From NCBI RefSeq assembly GCF_034190915.1, contig NW_026947490.1, forward strand, positions 63,291,494 to 63,355,493: a DNA stretch of 64,000 bases, written 5' to 3'. The DNA comes from Cavia porcellus. Its lineage: Eukaryota > Chordata > Mammalia > Rodentia > Caviidae. The number at the start of each line of letters is the position of its first letter. The stretch's first letter is position 1. Made by a program: the position numbers and the translations under genes. Of the stretch, positions 25,330 to 40,300 are shown piece by piece. The notes under the pieces were generated by a model. It was not told where the DNA came from, ran no database searches, and was given only the letters and a program-made list of their open reading frames with translations.

Positions 25330-28299
25330 ACAGCCAGGCACACCAGACTCAACATTCCTAAAATTCCATACAAGAACAGACTCCTAAAAGCTGTAAAAAA
25401 AAGAAACAAAACACCTATAAAGGAAAGCCCACCAGAATCAGGGCTGACTTCTCACCACAAACTCTCAAGTCAAGGACTGCACAGAGTGAAGTATTTCAAG
25501 TTCTACAGGAAAACAGCTTTCAACACAGACTGATGTACCTTGCAAAACCATCTTTCAAAACTGATGGATCTGATGGAGAAATAAGATACTTTCATGACAG
25601 AACACCTGAGGAAATTTATGATCACCAAATCAGCGCTATAAGATGCTCTGAAGGACATTCTAGAAAGAGATAATAAAGACTACAGCTCCACAAACCCCAA
25701 CAGAAAGAATCCACCAGGGAAGGCAAATAATTAGAGGGAGCCACAGGAAAATAACATGACAAGGATAAGTCAATACGTATCAGTTATAATCATCAATGTT
25801 AATGATCTCAATTCATCAATTAGACACAGACTGACAGAATGGATCAAGACCCAAGATCCAACAATAATCTGCATACTGGAAACACATTTAATTAAAAAAG
25901 AAATTTACAGACTGAAAATCAAAGGATGGAAAACAATACTCCATGCAACAGGAACCCCGATAAAAGCAGGAAAAAACTATTCTAATTGCAGACAAAGTGA
26001 ATTATAAGCCAAGACTGATTAAGAGAGATAAAGAAGGTCATTACAACTTCCTAAAGAGAACAATCTACAGCAGTCTTGAGAAAACAATCATAAACATACA
26101 TGCAGCAATATCAGTGTAACCCACTATATAAAATAATTACTAGCGGACATGAAAAATCAAATAAGCCCTAAACTTAACCCCACAGTCACAAAAAGATAGT
26201 ATTAGTTACACAAAAAAAATCAATAATAAAATATTAGAACTAAATCAAGCTTTAGAACAAAAGGACCTAGTAAATGTCTATAGAGAGTTCCACTTACAAT
26301 ATCAGAATACATATTCTTCTCAGCAGCACATGGGACAGCAGAACATTCTCCAAAACAGATCATATACTGGCTCACCCAACATGCTTAATTAAATGCAAAG
26401 GAACTGAAATTTTCCCATGCATACTATCAGACCACAGAGCAATGAAACTGGAAATCCATGGCAAAAGAAAACACAAGAACTTCATAAACACATGGAAATT
26501 AAATAGCACCCTACTGAACAACCAATGAGTCACAGATGAAATTAAAGAAGAAACCAAACAGTTTTTATAGTTGAATGATAATGACAATACAACACACCAG
26601 AACTTGTGGGACATAATGAAAGCAGTCTTCAGAGGAAAATTTACAGCAGTAAATACTCATATATCAGGAAAACACAGCAAATGCATATAGCCACCTTAAC
26701 GGTAAGCCAACCTCAAACCACACTGTAGTGTAATTTCAAGTCAGGGCCTGTGATGTCCTCTACCTAGTCTTTGTTGCCCAGAAATGCTTTACTATTTTAT
26801 GTCTCTTTTGGTTCCAAATGAATTTTAGGAATGATTTTTCTAGTTCTGTGAAGGATGCTAATGATATTTTAATTGAAATTGCATTAAATTGTAACAATGT
26901 TGAGAATATGGACATTTTTCGTAGCTTGGTCCTTCTGACTCAAGAGCAAGGGATAGCTTTCTACTTTCTGATTTTGCCTTTGATCTCTCTCTCTTTTTTT
27001 TTTTTTAACTGGTACTGGGGACCAAACTCAGGACTGCCTGCTTGCAAGGCAGGCGCCTTTGCTGCTGAGCTAAATCACCAGCCCTGATCTCCTTTTTTAG
27101 GATATTTTCAATGTAAAGAACTTTTACTTCCTTTGTTAGATTGATTCTTAAGTATTTCTCTTTTTTGATGTTATTGTGAAAGACATGGTTTCCTTAATTT
27201 CTCTCTCAATAAGTCTGTTACTTGTATATAGGAATGCTACTGATTTTTGAGTGTTGACTTCATATAACTGAATTTGATTATTAGATTTTGAGTCTTCTGA
27301 AAGAGAAGAACAAGTCTGTTTCTATGAGGGAGGAAATTATAAAGATCTGAGCAGAAATTAATGCAATTGAGACTAAGAGAACAATATAAAGAATTAATGA
27401 ATTGAAGAGTTAGTTCTTTGAAAGACTAAATAAAATTGATAAACCCTCAGCCAATCTTAACAAAAAAGGACTCAAATAATGCAATTAACAATGAAAACAG
27501 TGAACTAACAACAGATCCTACAGACACCTGTAAGATTATTAATACCTATTTCAAAAACCTTTATTCTAATAAGATGGAAGACACAGAAGAAATGGACAGA
27601 TTCCTGGATACATATGAATTACTGAAGATGAATCAAGAAGACATGAAAATTCTAAATAAACCAGTATTAGTCAATGAAACTTCAGATGTAATTAAAACCA
27701 ACAAAGAAAGGCCCTGGACTTGACGGATTCATGGCTGAATTCTCTAAGAAATTTAGAGAAGATCTAATGCCATTACTCTTTAAAATTTTTAATGAAATTG
27801 AAAGCAACCTTATTCCCTGTATTACTCTTGACACCAAAACCAGAGAAGGGTCCATCCAAGAAAGAGAACCACAAGCCAATCTCTCTAATGAAAATATATA
27901 CAAAATCCTCAATAAGATACTGGCAAAAAGAATGGCAGCAAATTATCAACAAGATTATATACACCATGAAAAAGTAGAATTCATCCCAGGAATGCAGGGA
28001 TGGTTCCACACATGTAAATCAATAAATGTAATTACACCATATCAACACAGCCACGGACAAAAATCATCCCAATGCAGAAAAAGCATTTGACAAAGTCCAA
28101 CACCCATTCATGATAGAAACTCTACAGAAACTTAGAATAGAAGGTCTTTATTTCAATCTGATTAAAGCCATCTATGACCAACCAACAGCCAACATCATAT
28201 TAAATGAACAAAAACTCAAAGCTTAGGGGACAGGGATTTGACTCAGTGGCTTAAGCACTTGACTGGTTAGTAAGAGATCATGAGTTCAAACCCAGGTAC

Positions 28300-28335
<36 letters not shown>

Positions 28336-31300
28336 CAAAGCCTACACTCTAAAACAGGAATAACACAAAAATGTCTACTATCACATTCCTATTCAATACA
28401 GTTTTAGAAACATTAGCCAGAGCAATTAGACAAAAGAAGGAAAAGGAATAAATATAGGAAAGGAAGATATATATAACTATCATTATTTGCAGATGACATG
28501 ATTCTCTACATAGATGATCCCAAGACTAATGATTTTAAAGATGAATGTAGGTGTGGGAAAATGTAGCATATGACAAAGCTGGTATTTTTATTATAGACTT
28601 TACTCATGAAAAAGATGCATGTTAATATATTAATAAGCAAAATATATTAAAAATAATTTTAATGTGATCAATAAATACATGATAAAAACTAAAAAGATAT
28701 GCACACAGGAACCAGAGATAGAGCTCAGAGGCATAAGCACCTGCCTGGAAAACACAAGGTCCTGTGTTTCATTCCCAGTTTCAAATAAACAAAATGAACA
28801 AAGATATGTACACAGTATAAGTAAAAAAGTGTCACTCAGAAGGTAACAATGGAAACGACATGTAACACTAACTTCTACACCAATTAAAATGTGTAAGAGA
28901 ATATGAGGGCCAGGGACACAGTTCAGCAGCACAGCACCTGTACTGCAAGGTGAGGTCCTGGACTGGATTCCCAATACCCTCTCCGAAAAATAAAAGAGAA
29001 TATGAAAAATATCTGGTGGAAGTAAAAACTGAAAAACAAGGCTTCTGGATGTGTATCAATATTAATCCTCATTCTTTACTTCTGGGTTTACATCCTAGGG
29101 AATTACACAATTGTCCACAGGTGTACAATCAGGATGCTCACTGGAGTACTGCTTAGTTTTGTGAAAAACTAGTATCAATTTAAGTTTCTTTCTCCAAGAG
29201 TTGATTCAATTACCATACAGTCATAAAAGGAATACCAGGTAGCCATTTAAACTGATAATATCTGTTAGTCATTGACACCAAAAAATGTGCACATTTTGTG
29301 AATTGATCCCAGTTTCAGAAGACTGTATATATACACACACCTATGTCTAACAGTATGTATCATGCACCTAAACATCTTAAAGAATATTTACTAAAAAGCA
29401 GACACTTTTTTTTTTAAATTTTATTTAAGAGGAAAAAGAGAAAAACACAGAACAAAACAAAGCGGTGTAAGGGTACACATAATACAGAACTACAAAAAAA
29501 AAAGCAGTAAGAAATCACCTGTTAATAGCTTACATATTATCATCTTGAAAATAGTTGCTCAAATCACAGTATCAAAGAATACAAAGTGGACATTCAAACA
29601 GAGAGACTGCAAACAGACACTTCTTAAAGACAAATGTTTTCTCCACTGCTTTCTTTCTGTCTCAATTATCCTTTACAGAATAAGCCAGTATTATTCTTAT
29701 AGTTCAAGGAAACCTTTCTTTTGGGAAAAATGTAAGCTTAGGGTACAGATGGCTCATCACTAGTACCCACCAGAATTTTCAACAGGCAAGCAGTTAACGA
29801 GTAAACTTAAAAGAAAAATGTCACTGCAACCATTAAACCTCAGTTCCTACTCTAATTTGTGTATTTCACAAAGCAGTAACAAGGAAAGTGAGGAAAACCA
29901 GGCCTCCGCTTTGGTACAAAACCTGACATTCTTAAACTGTTCAATATATTTTACTATTGCCTAGTCCAACATTTTCCAAACTGTTTTCTGATATTACTAT
30001 TCTGGTTGATGTTAAGTGGGAGGGGCAAGTAAATTAATAATCATTTAAAACATGACACGTTAGGTAGGCATGCTAGCCTAAGCCCATAATCCAAGCACTC
30101 TAGGAGGCTCAGGAGGATGATCACAAGTTTAAACTTAGCTCGAACAACTTGGGAATTATCATTATATAATTCATGGACACTATGGCTTCCACTTACTGAT
30201 GAACAGGAAGCATCTAGCATTTAGCCACCATGCAGAAGTATATCTTCATTTGATGACTGCTGAACAGTTCTAATATTTATCATATTATGAGATATATATT
30301 TAGGGACTGGGGATTTAGATCAGCGACATAAGCACCTGCCTTGCAAGTGTGTGGTCATGAGTTCGATCCCCGGTACCAATTAAAAAAAAGATACATATCT
30401 AATCACAGCACATGCAAAAATTAGGTATATATTTTTATAAATATTTATACATTAGCGATCATATTTAGAGGAACTCAGAGACAGACACTAAGCCTCTTGA
30501 TGTTGACATTTGAAACCTTTTTTTTTTTTTTGTCTTTTTCATTTTTATCGGTACCGGGGATCGAACTCACGACCACCTGCTTGCAAGGCAGGTGCTTATG
30601 CCGCTGAGCTAAATCCCCAGCCCCTTGATGTTGACATTTGATGCCACCTTATTCAGTACCAGCATGATTTAAGTGTAGTTTGCAGAGTAACGTAGATCAG
30701 AACTGTAGGATTTGCAAGGAAATAAAAAGCAATAAGACAAGACAAAGTACTAAAAAACAAATCCAAAGTTGGCAAACTCAAATTGCATAAATATTTATAC
30801 TAACAAAGCAGAAAAATCATTCTTTCCCTAATCATCACTTCCTTTCTGTTTCCTCAACAATTCAGTATTGGTTCAGATGGTCTTTGTAAAACTCTAATAG
30901 AACAAACATATCTACCACCAATTATTCTCTCTAGCAGACTGTGATATTTTTTAATTCTCTAGTTTTAAAAATATTCTGAAAGGAAAATACATTTCAAAAA
31001 CTTAAATAAAACAAAATACATTTCAAAAAGTTAAACAAGTTTTGCCTATTTACCCACTCAAAGACATGTATAACCATATAATGTGTCTCTTAACAGGCAT
31101 CAAGTATCCCAAAAGTATTTAATACAAGTTCTTTGTTCACATCTGCAACACTAAATAAATCACTTTCTACTTTCATAAAAAGTACAAGTTTAATGCTTAT
31201 GAAACGCTTACCCATATTGCAAGTTTAGCCTTATTTCCATCCACTGAAATTGTTTTCACTTTGAAGTCAACACCTTGAAGAAATGAAAATTTTGATAAGT

Positions 31301-34300
31301 CATCCAGTATTTTTAAAATTCATTATCAAGAAAACCAAAAAACAGAAAAGCTAGTTTATCAAATACTCAAAATTCACAACCCAAATCCTTGGAATTCTGG
31401 CAGATAAAAGAAAAAGTACCACCTAATATCCGTAGCTCAGGATTTAATCAGGTAAAAGGAAAATCAAATGGTTTGGAATTTAAACAAATACCTCTACTTC
31501 TTACAAAAAGAAAAAGTAAAACTCAATTTAAGGTGATGATGTACATACTAAAAATCAAAGCTCAAATTATGGTGCTAACACAGAAAAGAGTGCCGGGAGA
31601 ACATGGCAGAAAAATAACAGCAGCCACAGAGGCTCTCTGAGATTACCAGCTTAGAATCCAGAAGCAGTGCCGTGTGAGGAGTCCTAACTGACGCAAGATG
31701 TACCCTGCCGACCCAGGAACGAACTAAGCTGAGAGAAACCAACTGGAAATGCAATCCTGATGCTATAACACGTACAGATAAAATCTCATTGAGGAAGCTG
31801 GAGCCCACGCCATTGGAAGCTGCGATTTGAATTTCCTGCTGCCGCTGCTGCGTCCCAATCGGCACGGCAGGGAGAGAGATGCGCGAAAGCTCTGAGAGTG
31901 GGAATCTGCAAACCAAACGGCGTTGAGAGCGGGACTGGCAGATGGTGGAATGGAAGAACAGAAAAAGAGGGGAGAATTGTTTGATGGAGAAAATGGAGAA
32001 AACAGAATATGTGAAGCAGGTTCAAAGAGATTACCAGGAAACTAAAAACTTTATCGAAAGTTGGCATAACAGCTTGAAAGAAACTAAGGATAGATTATTA
32101 GAACTGGAGGACAGATTTGTAAGGTGAGAGCATGAAATGAAAAACTTCTTAAAAATAACAAGAAAACAAACAGCAATAATACAAAGGCTAGAAGAGGATA
32201 AGAGGATCTATAACTTAAGAATTAAGAACATAAAAGAAGAAGTAGGGACACAAACAAATGAACTACAAAAGCTATTCACAGAAATAATCCAGGAGAATTT
32301 TTCTAATTTAGCAAAAGGTAAAGATACTCAGATGTATGAGGCATACAGGACCCCAACCACCTACAACCCAAACAGAGCTACACCCAGGTATATAATAATC
32401 AAAATTCCAGAAATCCAATATAAGAACAGAATATTAAAAGCCGTCAGAGACAAGAAACAGATCACTTACAAGGAAACACCCATCAGAATTACAGCAGACT
32501 TCTCAGCACAAATCATCAAATCACGAAGAACGTGGGGGGAAATAATTCAAGCTTTGAAAGATAATAACCTCCAGCCAAGATTGATATAGTCTGCACAACT
32601 GTCCCTAGAAATTGATGGAAAAACACGGTGCTTTCAGGATAAAGAGGAACTAGGGGAATTTGCAAACACCAATTCAACTCTACAGAGATTACTACAGGAT
32701 ATTCTAAAAATGAAAAATATCAAGATTCCAGAAACAGTGGCAGAGAGGCCACAATGAATGGAGCAGAAAATGAAATGAAGAAGACAAACTGACAACTAAT
32801 GACAGAAAAAGAGCTCAACAGAAATGAGGCAGAGAAGGTTGGATGGTAGGAACACCCATTTGGAGAAAACAAGACATCATAATAGGTAGTGCTAATTTAA
32901 TATTCTCTTGTTTTGAAGTCCCATCAAGCTTTTGTTCTTCGGTCTCCATTGGTTTTAACCTATTGTATCTTATTGGATTTTATTATATGTGATAATATAA
33001 ACAAAAACTTTTATAGACAAGGAGATTATACAGAAACCATTGTTCATTTTCTGTTAGTTGATTCTAAATACCCTGTAATACTATCATTCTCTTGAATGGT
33101 TTTACATTGTCATAATATGTTTGATGCTACAGTATACGAAGTTATACCCAAAGATTTTAAAGGAAGAGACACTATGATAACTACTTTTATGTCGAGATTA
33201 TCTTGTGGTAAAACACTATTTTGCTTAAATGGCTACGTTTTGACCTGTGCTGTTTTGTTGTTATGCCCTCTTTTTTTATCTCTATCTCCTTTTTATTATC
33301 TACTTTTTCATTTTTATCCTTTTAATTAAGGGAAAAATAAATAAAAAATAGCAGGATATGTTATAGTAACCCACTGTGATTTCCTATTAACTTGATTTGA
33401 AATCCTGTATTGCTCTCACCATCTTGTTTTGACTGATTTTCCTCTATTCTGTTTTGCTTGATAGTACCGAGTTCAAAAGTATAGGCAACAACTATGAAGA
33501 CAATAAGATTCATTATGACACTCATTCTGGTTGACTATTATCTTCTTTTGAAGTCCTCTAAGGTCTCCAATGTTTTGGTTTTATTGGTCTTATTCTTTAC
33601 TGTTTTGTTCAATTTTATTATAACTGATGATATAGGCAGTTCTTTTTAAGATAACAAGAGGCATTATGGTAACCATTGTTGATCATCTTGCATTTTGTTT
33701 TTATATTATGTATTATGTCCAGCCTTTTGATTTGACTGACTCTGTCCTGCTATGTCACATTTAGTTTTACTTTCTTCAAAAAAAAAAAAAAGTAATAAGA
33801 ACTGTGGGAGTAATAAAACACAAAATGTATAATTGTCATTGTACAAAAGAAAGGAAAAGAAAGTGCTCTAAAGGATATAACTGCATATATATTTAAGTGT
33901 ATAAGATAGATAACCGTATTACTGAGTTTTATTGGATCATTGAACAAAACTGTTTCCAGTCTCACAGTTTGAAAGTCCCCTCTATATGCTTTAATTTTGT
34001 AACTTGAACTATTTCTAAGATGACAATATGTAATTAACTAGTGATTTCCTACTATTTTTTTCCAAAATTCTGTATAACCTGTACCTTTTTTGTTTTTTCT
34101 TTTTTCTCCTTAAATAAAATTTAAAAAAAAAATTAAAAATAAATACTGAAATAATAGAAAAAAAAACACACAGAGAAAAGAGTTTTTTTTTTTTTTTTTT
34201 GGTCTTTTTCCTTTTTATCGGTACCGGGGATTGAACTCACGACTGCCTGCTTGCAAGACAGGCACTTATGCCGCTGAGCTAAATCTCCAGCCCCAGAAAA

Positions 34301-37300
34301 GAACCTTCTTTTCTGCCTGGGGATCATGACTGTTTTCAGAGGTTCTCTTAGCACATTATTATTTAGAGTACTCATTGTCATGGACTCAGATCCTGAATGT
34401 AAGCCACTTAATATAAAAGGGAACTCCTTGCCTATGCATTGTGCTCAACTTATCCTGAAAAATAATATTAATTTTATATAACCTAGTCAGTGATCACCTA
34501 TAACCGCATAATTAAAAAAAATCCCTATATCAAATACTGTAAAAATCTTCACAAGTGAGAGAAGGATGCTGGAAGATCTACGAAAAATTTACATGAATCC
34601 TAATATGTGTAGAGGAGAACCTCATAAGAAATCACAGAAAGCTTTATTAAGGCCCCTGCCCCACCACCATTTCTCCAGGGAAAAGAGCTGATATAGGCCA
34701 TCTGGCTTAAATGAATAGTAACTGCCCACATGTCTTTAAAAGGACATCAAAAATAATGTATAGTCTACCCCACTGGCCACAAAGAAAACATTAACTCAAG
34801 AAGTTTGCAAAGAAGATCTTATTAGCTTGTCACAATTAATTCAGAGCAGTTCCAACTAACATGAGCAGCATCCTCACATATTAAATGCTTAACAGAACAC
34901 TTGTCAACATTATGGAAATATATTAGTAATTTTTGGAAGACTCCTAACGTACAAGTAAGGTAACAAAAACCAATATTCAAGATGTGTATTATGCTTAGTC
35001 TCTGTATGACAAAGACACACAGATACAAGTAACTGTCAGTTCATATTGGGGTAGGAAGGTAACACCATGCCATTAGTTAAAAAACAGGGCTGATTATGTA
35101 GTCCAAGGAAACCTTAAGTATAAAATTTCTTTGCAATGAAATACCACTTACTAAATAATCTTATATGCACCAGTTCCAGATAAAGAACCACTGTACCACC
35201 TTAAAGTAGAAGCATCCATGTAAATAGCATGGAATTATTATGCTTCCAAAGAAATTCAGAGCAAGGAAATGGCTCTAAGCCCTTGCAGGGACTAAATCAG
35301 GGGCCCTGGTAGACACTACATAGAGATAACTGGTCACCACCCCTTAAGAATATAGTTTTAGAAAGCACTATCTACAACTTCTCCCCCTTTTTATCCACAG
35401 TTGCATATTCTATGCAGAACAGCCTCTTTCCTAATTAACCATATAAAAAAAACCTCACTTTTTCCATGTTTGTGTTTTCCCCTCCCTTATCATTTCTTTT
35501 GTGTTAGTTTTGTGTGTGTCTTGACCAACAGTCTAATTAATGCCTGTCTGTGTCACAGGTAAAATCTGCATGTGGATAACTAACAACATTTTCTTTTGAC
35601 ATTATCTGTAACATACCAATAACACCCACAGGAGATACTGCCCCTGGAATCCTACCAGACAATAGCAGGGTAAAAGGAAGGGCACCTCAACTTGATCCAT
35701 GCCCCTACAATCTCCATTCTTCATTGTTTCTCCTGTGAGAAGCTAAAGCTTTTAGCTCATGCTAAAACTGCTTCTTTATAACTGTCTCTTATTAAGCAGC
35801 TGATAATTTGTTTTTACTGGTGGCAGCAGTAAGTCTTTTTGATAAATATGATTTTGTAAATTATGATAGCTTGTATCTAGATGTTCATCACTCCCCAAAA
35901 ACCTTATGCACCCACAGGTGGTGCTTTTGGGAGGTGAGTGGATCAAGCAAGGATGTAATGCTGGGATTAAAAACGCCTCACCCAGGGCTGGGGATTTAGC
36001 TCAGCGGCATAAGCGTCTGCCTTGCAAGCAGGCAGTCATGAGTTCGATCTCCAGTACTGATAAAAAGAAAAAAGACAAAAAAAAAAAAAAAAGCGCCTCA
36101 CCCTGAGTGCAGGTAGTGCTACTCAAAAGACGGATAGCCCAGAAGGGAGAAAAAAGACAGACAGAAGGCAGGCTGGCTCATCTGCTGCTGTCTGCTGCCT
36201 GGCTGTGTTTTTGCTTGCCATGAACTGTTTCTTCTCTGTGGTGCCCTTCCTACCCACCCTGGTTTGGGGTCAGCAAACTACAGACTGAAACCTCCACAAA
36301 CTGTGAGCCAAAATAAACTTTTCCTCCTTTAATTTTGAGACTTTATTTTGTCTCAGCAACAAAAAAAATAAAGACACCAACTTAGTAAATTTGCTTAAAT
36401 CACCCTTTCAACCTCTTTGTGTAGGGTTCGTGACAGAAGCAAACCTGTCATTTTAGCTTTTTTCATTTTTTTTTTTTTTTTTTTAACGGGAATCCAACCC
36501 ATGACCCTGCACTTGCCAGGAGGCACTTCCACCACTGAGGTGGATCCTCTGCCCCTCACCTGTGTATGCACTGTTATAGTATGACCTTTTAATTCCCTTT
36601 CTTTGCAGGACTCTTTCTTGAGGTTTTAGTTAAAACTAGATACTATATTCAAGAAAGCCTTTGAAACAAGCAGTAAGTCGAATATGTACATTTATGAGAG
36701 AATAAACTCAACATAACACTTGTGAATGGGACACCAGAATATTATCAACTGAGGCGTTTTTCTAGTCAAGGAAGAGAAAAATTATTCAATGGAAAATGAC
36801 TCAGGAGGCAGGCATGCTAATGCCTGCCTGGGAGGGGGATGGCCATGAGTTCAAGGCCGACCTGGGCTACACAGTGAGGTCAAGGTTAGCCTGCACTACA
36901 TAGCCAGACACTGTCTCAAAAAAAGAAAAAAGAAAATGACTCAGAGCTGACACAATGTTAGAAACAGCAAACCCATACACTGAAACAATTACAACTGTAT
37001 ACCATATGTTTAAAAAGCGAAGAAAAGATAATGGTACAAAAAAAAGAGAATAAAATTAGATTTCTAGGTCAAAATGGCCATGTCTGAGATGAGGAAAACC
37101 CAGCACGGGATCAATGGCAGACTGAACACTGAGAAGACACCAGTGAATGCGGACACAGCCGCAGAAACCACCCGAAGGAAACAGTGGAGACAATGGGGAA
37201 GCTGTGATGGCGGCAAGATGGCTGCAGACAGCTGACAAGGGGTGCCTGGCCAGTGCCTCTCCACACAGCAGAACCAAACAGAAAACACTGCTGTTACACT

Positions 37301-40300
37301 GGCGTATGTGAGAGCAGTGGCATCTGGCTGAGGTCACAGAGCGTGGAGACCCAAGACAGACTTGACAAGGAACTGTACCCAAAGCATCCTCCACACACTT
37401 CAATTCAGGACATCCTAAGCCAGTGGTGACAAGCCCTGCTTGTCATTCTTCTTTCAAAAGAAAGATGCCAATTAATGTAAAAGTTGTTTCAACTAAGACC
37501 TCAGTATTCTAGCTGAATTGCAGTGTCAGCACTGTGGGATACATAACTGGGTTTTAGGTGACAATCTGGGCATCCATCTCAAAAGTGTGCCACCCGTGTC
37601 CTAAGCTAAGGACTTCATGCAGTGGAAAAACGGTAAGTAGCAGGCTCCGAGAAGTACCCACAAATGCCATGTAACCCAAAGCACTGCTGCTGGAGAAGAC
37701 TGCAGCCCCCACAGGTCCTAAGACCGTATGGGAAGCTGCTACAGAATCCATGTCACTGCAATGTCCTCCCTGGCAGAAAAGGCCCGGCCCAGCTTATGTC
37801 CTTCCCTCCATAGAGGGGCTGCAAGGCAGCACCAACTTGCAAACACCACCACCCAGAGTTTACAACTTGTTACAGTTTGTAAAACACTGTAAGAGAGGAG
37901 TTCAAAGTTTCCAATACAAAGAAATTACAAATCTTTAACAGAAAACTCCAATTTGACCTTTACACAATATATATTTCTACTGAGCTGCCACACTGTACCC
38001 CATTACATGTGATTATTATTGTCAATTTCCATAACAAAGAAATGAGAAAGCATCAATTATCTGAGGTAGGATTTTAAGCAGCCGAATAAGCAAGCAGCTA
38101 AGCAAGCAGCTAAAGTTGATGAAAAAGAGAAAAAGGGGAATAAATTTGTATTTAAAAGACAATGGCCAAACCTTTTCAAACTTGGTGTAAAATATTAATC
38201 TTCAGTTGAAAGAGGCTGAATGATCCCGAAACACAGAAATAAGAAGGAAACTAAATTAAGGGGCATCATTATCAAACTGCTCAAAAAAGTATTTTCAATG
38301 AGATATGTTGAATGAAAAGAAAAACATACCCCACAGAATTTGTGGCACTTATGGGAAACTTTCTATAGTATTAAATGCCCACATTAGAAGAGAAATGATC
38401 AATAATGACTAGAGCTTCCAAACGAAGAGAACAGCTAAAGCAGAGTGGTCAAGAGCAGAACACCACCACCCAGAGTTTACAACTTGTTAGTTTGTTCAAC
38501 TTGACTCTTGTTACAGTTTGTTCAACTTAACAACTTGTTACAAGTGTACAACTTGTTACACTCTCAGGAGTGTGTGCTTAACACAGTTAAAACCCTGGTT
38601 AAATCTACATTATCATACAAAAGAAAAAGCAGAAAATACAAGAAAGAAAAAAGTTAGTATTAGAAATAAAACCAAAGAACTTCTAAAGACAGTAATGCCA
38701 AAACCTACCTTTATAAAATCAATAAAACAAACTTCTAGCCAAACTCCACCAAGAAAAAGAAGATAAAAACTGACATTAAAAGTCCAAGAAATAGGGCTGG
38801 GGATTTAGCTCAGCGGCATAAGTGCCTGCCTTGCAAGCAGGCAGTTGTGAGTTCGATCCCCGGTACCAATAAAAAAAGAAAAAGACAAAATAAATAAATA
38901 AATAAAAGGTAAGTAAGGAGTTAATAGACAAAATAAAAACAAAAACGGTTTAAGAACACAAATAGCAAGCCCCGCATGGTCGTGCATGTCTGTAATTCCA
39001 GCTCTTAGGACCATGAGGCAGGAGGATTATGCCAGCCTCAGCTACACAGTTCAGAGCAGCCTGAACTATACAGGGAGACCCTGTCACAAAAAACAAAACA
39101 CACAAAAAGCAAAATGGCACAAATCTTTCTTCCTGATAATCATACTAAATGTAAATAAATTCTCCCATAAAAAGGCAAAGATTGCCAAAAAAAAAATTCT
39201 AAGTACATCTATGTACAAAAGACTTACTTCAAATGTACAAACATAGGTTTCAAAGTAGAGGGAAGAAAAAATGTTCCATGTAAATAGTAACTGGAAAATA
39301 AAGGGGTGATTATACTAATAATATCAGATAAAATGGGCTTTAAGTTAAAAGCTGATACAGTGACAAAGACAAAATATGGTGAAGACAACAATTATGCGTG
39401 CACTGCAAATAGAGGCCCAATAAACAGGAAGCAAACACTGACAGAACTGAAAGGAAAAACTGTATCACAATAATTGGAGATTTTAACATAACATTCCAAT
39501 ATTGAATAGAGCAATAAGATCAAAAAGGAGAAAAAGATTTGAGTGACACTACAGGGCAATCAGGCAAAACAGAACAACCCACTCAACTACAAATGTTCTC
39601 AAGTATGCAATGACATTCTCCAGGATACACTGGCTACAGAAGGCTTAACGTTCAACAGACTGAAACTGTACAAAAAACTTTTCTGAAGGAAAATGATATG
39701 AAAACAGAAATTAACGACAGAAGACTAGAAAAATTCACAAATAAGTGGACATTAAAGGAATCTTTTTAAATAACTGTAGATCAAAGAAGTCATAGAAAAA
39801 ATTAAGACAAAGGCACTACACAGCAAAACTTGTAAAACAACAAAAACAATGCTGAGGAATATATGACTATAAACACGTTTTATAAAGAAAGAGACATCTT
39901 AAATAAGTAACCTCACTACACATTGAATAACTAGAAAAGCAAATCAAGTGTAAAGTTAGCAAGATAAAATAATAAAGGTTAGAACAAAACAAATAAATCA
40001 GAAAGTACAATAGAGAAAACTAACGACCAAAGGATTTTTACAAGTTCAACAAAACCAAAAAACCTGTATACTAGATTGAATTTGAAAAAAAAAAAAGATG
40101 ACTAAAACTATAAAAATCAGGTAAGGAAGCAGGGCCTTTCCTAAGTATACCTTATCCGAAATGGATGGGACCAGACACATTTCAAATTTTGAAGTTTTGG
40201 AATTTTTGCATAGACTTTGACATCACATGCCCTCAAAAAGTTTCAGACTTCAGATCATTTCAGATTTTGGATTTTAGACAAGGGATGCTCAAACTGTATT

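Larger units (their letters stand above)
23390..28545 (+). mobile_element. L1 LINE, broken and nested
   Basis: In order: a GC-richer 5' UTR-like part (about 23400-23880), ORF1 remains (about 24850-25640, with [15 protein letters not shown]), a short spacer, and the ORF2 endonuclease start (25756 on). An antisense L1 piece (26700-27305) follows, then ORF2 resumes through the reverse transcriptase part. That part includes [19 protein letters not shown] and the [12 protein letters not shown] active-site region near 28490. It ends abruptly at about 28545 without a 3' UTR. Many stops and frameshifts show that it is dead. Confidence 0.85.
18748..31211 (-). other. RAB18: RAB18 intron 3
   Basis: About 12.5 kb, GT-AG. 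It contains many SINEs and a large, nested and broken L1 (about 23390-28545). Stretches such as 21500-22860 and 29000-30050 show no recognisable feature. Confidence 0.9.

Noticed and set aside
38793..38865. tRNA-like sequence with A and B boxes
   Set aside because: It is the head of an ID SINE with A-rich tail, present in many copies; not a tRNA gene.
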